This document shows, one piece after another, positions 5,806-6,787 of a stretch of DNA of 6,787 bases (positions are counted from its first letter, which is position 1; every line of letters begins with the position of its first letter). Below the pieces are notes generated by a model that saw nothing but the letters and a program-made list of their open reading frames with translations, was not told the origin of the DNA and ran no database searches. Source of the stretch: Chloroflexota bacterium (GTDB taxonomy: Bacteria; Chloroflexota; Limnocylindria; Limnocylindrales; CSP1-4); contig JAJYEB010000105.1 of the NCBI GenBank assembly GCA_021790375.1, positions 1-6,787 of the forward strand, read 5' to 3'. Made by a program: the position numbers and the translations under genes.

Positions 5806-6738
5806 ATGAGCCAGGCGATCCGGACGCGTGCACCGGCTGGCGTTCCGGCGCGCGTCCGGAAGCCCTGGCCCGAGACCTGGGTGGCGGCGGCGTTCATCGG
5901 CCCCGCCGCCCTCGTAATCCTGCTCGTCGTGGTGGTCCCGCTGGCCCGGGCCGCCTGGATGAGCCTCTTCGACATCAGCCTCGTGCGGCCCGGCCACGAG
6001 CCGTTCGTGGGGCTGGGCAACTACATCGATCAGCTGACCAGCGGCGACTTCTGGGCCGCCGTCTGGCGCGCGCTCTGGTTCACCGTCGTGTCCACGGCGC
6101 TCGAGCTGGGCCTGGGCCTGGCGCTGGCCCTCCTGATGGACCAGCCGCTCCGGTTCCGCTGGCTGCTGCGGACCCTCGTGATCCTGCCCTGGGCGCTGCC
6201 CACCATCGTGAACGCGCTGATGTGGCGCTGGATCGACAACGCCGAGTACGGGGCGCTCAACGCGCTGCTCACGCAGCTCGGGGTCCTGCACAGCTACCAG
6301 ATCTGGCTCTCGGACAGCGACCTGGCGATGTGGATGGTGATCCTCGCCGACGTCTGGAAGATGACGCCGCTGGTCGCGATCCTGCTGCTGGCGGCCCTGC
6401 AGTCGGTGTCGCCCGAGCTGGTGGAGGCGGCCAAGGTCGACGGCGCGACCACCCTCCAGGCGCTCCGTCACGTCATGCTTCCCCTGATCGTGCCGGTCGT
6501 ACTGATCGTGCTGGTCCTGCGCACCATGGAGGCGTTCAAGGTCTTCGACATCGTCTGGATCATGACCGGCGGAGGGCCTGCGAACGCCACCCAGACCATC
6601 GCGATCTACGCCTACCAGACCGCCTACCAGGGCTACGACTTCGGGCAGGGTGCGGCGTTGGGCTACCTCATCGCGCTGGTGATCATGGTCCTCGCGGCCG
6701 TCTACCTGCGGCTGCTCGGGCGGCTGGGGAGGACCTGA
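5806..6738 (+). CDS. Sugar ABC transporter permease, MalF/UgpA-type (first permease)
   Basis: 310 residues, normal for CUT1 first permeases. Six hydrophobic segments are recognisable: about 26-48, 88-111, 119-141, 171-199, 226-247 and 281-305. The cytoplasmic EAA loop that contacts the ATPase is present: EAAKVDGA at 207-214 and LP at 225-226, fitting EAA-x3-G-x(n)-LP. Other family marks are FVGLGNYIDQL before TM2, LPWALPTIVNALMWRW in the TM3 region and FDIVWIMTGGGPANAT before the last helix. An AGGGA ribosome binding site lies 7 bases before the ATG, and the gap to the binding-protein gene is only 22 bases, so they are co-transcribed. It forms half of the membrane channel and would pair with the product of the following gene. 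No periplasmic insertion like that of E. coli MalF is present. Confidence 0.95.
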   Translation: MSQAIRTRAPAGVPARVRKPWPETWVAAAFIGPAALVILLVVVVPLARAAWMSLFDISLVRPGHEPFVGLGNYIDQLTSGDFWAAVWRALWFTVVSTALELGLGLALALLMDQPLRFRWLLRTLVILPWALPTIVNALMWRWIDNAEYGALNALLTQLGVLHSYQIWLSDSDLAMWMVILADVWKMTPLVAILLLAALQSVSPELVEAAKVDGATTLQALRHVMLPLIVPVVLIVLVLRTMEAFKVFDIVWIMTGGGPANATQTIAIYAYQTAYQGYDFGQGAALGYLIALVIMVLAAVYLRLLGRLGRT

Positions 6739-6740
6739 GC

Positions 6741-6787
6741 GTGACCGCTGCACCCGCCGTGCACGTCCGCCACCGTGCGGGCATCGC
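6741..6787 (+). CDS. Start of a further operon gene, probably second permease (MalG-type), cut by window edge
   Basis: A GTG codon at 6741 lies 2 bases after the TGA of the first permease and 7 bases after GGGGAGGA (6726-6733), a strong ribosome binding site located within the end of the permease gene. The frame stays open to the window end, giving 15 full codons that read VTAAPAVHVRHRAGI (initiator translated as Met). Such a short polar, basic stretch is typical of the cytoplasmic tail before TM1, but it carries no diagnostic motif. Second permease is inferred from universal gene order in CUT1 operons (binding protein, permease, permease). Confidence 0.65.
   Translation, partial: MTAAPAVHVRHRAGI

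Noticed and set aside
4176..6020. Minus-strand open frame of about 600 codons opposite the transporter genes
   Set aside because: It is antisense to the well-supported binding protein and permease, has biased Arg/His/Val/Leu composition and no recognisable domain.

Overview
The window is very GC-rich, with strong third-position G/C bias, and reads as one gene-dense stretch of a bacterial chromosome. The gene types (a two-helix LiaF-like membrane protein, an N-acetylmuramoyl-L-alanine amidase with a calcium-loop-like insert, and a ROK regulator heading a CUT1 sugar ABC operon) would suit a high-GC Chloroflexota or Actinobacteria-like soil or aquatic bacterium. This assignment is inference from gene style, since no rRNA or marker gene is present. 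I see no mobile element, tRNA or CRISPR array.

Left part (1-389): the C-terminal half of 3-methyladenine DNA glycosylase I (Tag), cut by the window edge and reading rightwards. A short convergent gap with two small GC hairpins separates it from the next gene.

Middle part (390-2963, minus strand): two cell-envelope genes reading leftwards. An exported zinc amidase (Amidase_3 family) comes first in transcription order, then, after a 165-base spacer with short CGCGGGGCT-type repeats, a small two-TM protein with a LiaF/toastrack-like extracytoplasmic beta domain. The amidase has its full zinc/catalytic set, an N-terminal FlgD-like Ig domain, a C-terminal beta domain, and an EF-hand/dockerin-like DxNxDGxxDxxD loop inserted in the catalytic domain.

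Right part (3116-6787, plus strand): a carbohydrate-uptake operon. A good extended -10 promoter is followed at the expected transcription start by overlapping inverted repeats that look like the operator of the ROK repressor encoded immediately downstream. The operon continues with a lipoprotein solute-binding protein, a MalF-type permease and the first codons of what is probably the second (MalG-type) permease. The likely logic is that the ROK protein senses a sugar or sugar phosphate and autoregulates the promoter that also drives the transporter. The binding protein captures the sugar outside the cell, the two permeases form the channel, and an ATPase must come from further downstream or elsewhere. 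The substrate cannot be read from the sequence.

Nothing here is clearly a new biological system. The most interesting points are the compact ROK promoter/operator, the calcium-loop insert in the amidase, and a ROK protein that lacks the family's zinc cysteines yet keeps the sugar-kinase residues.
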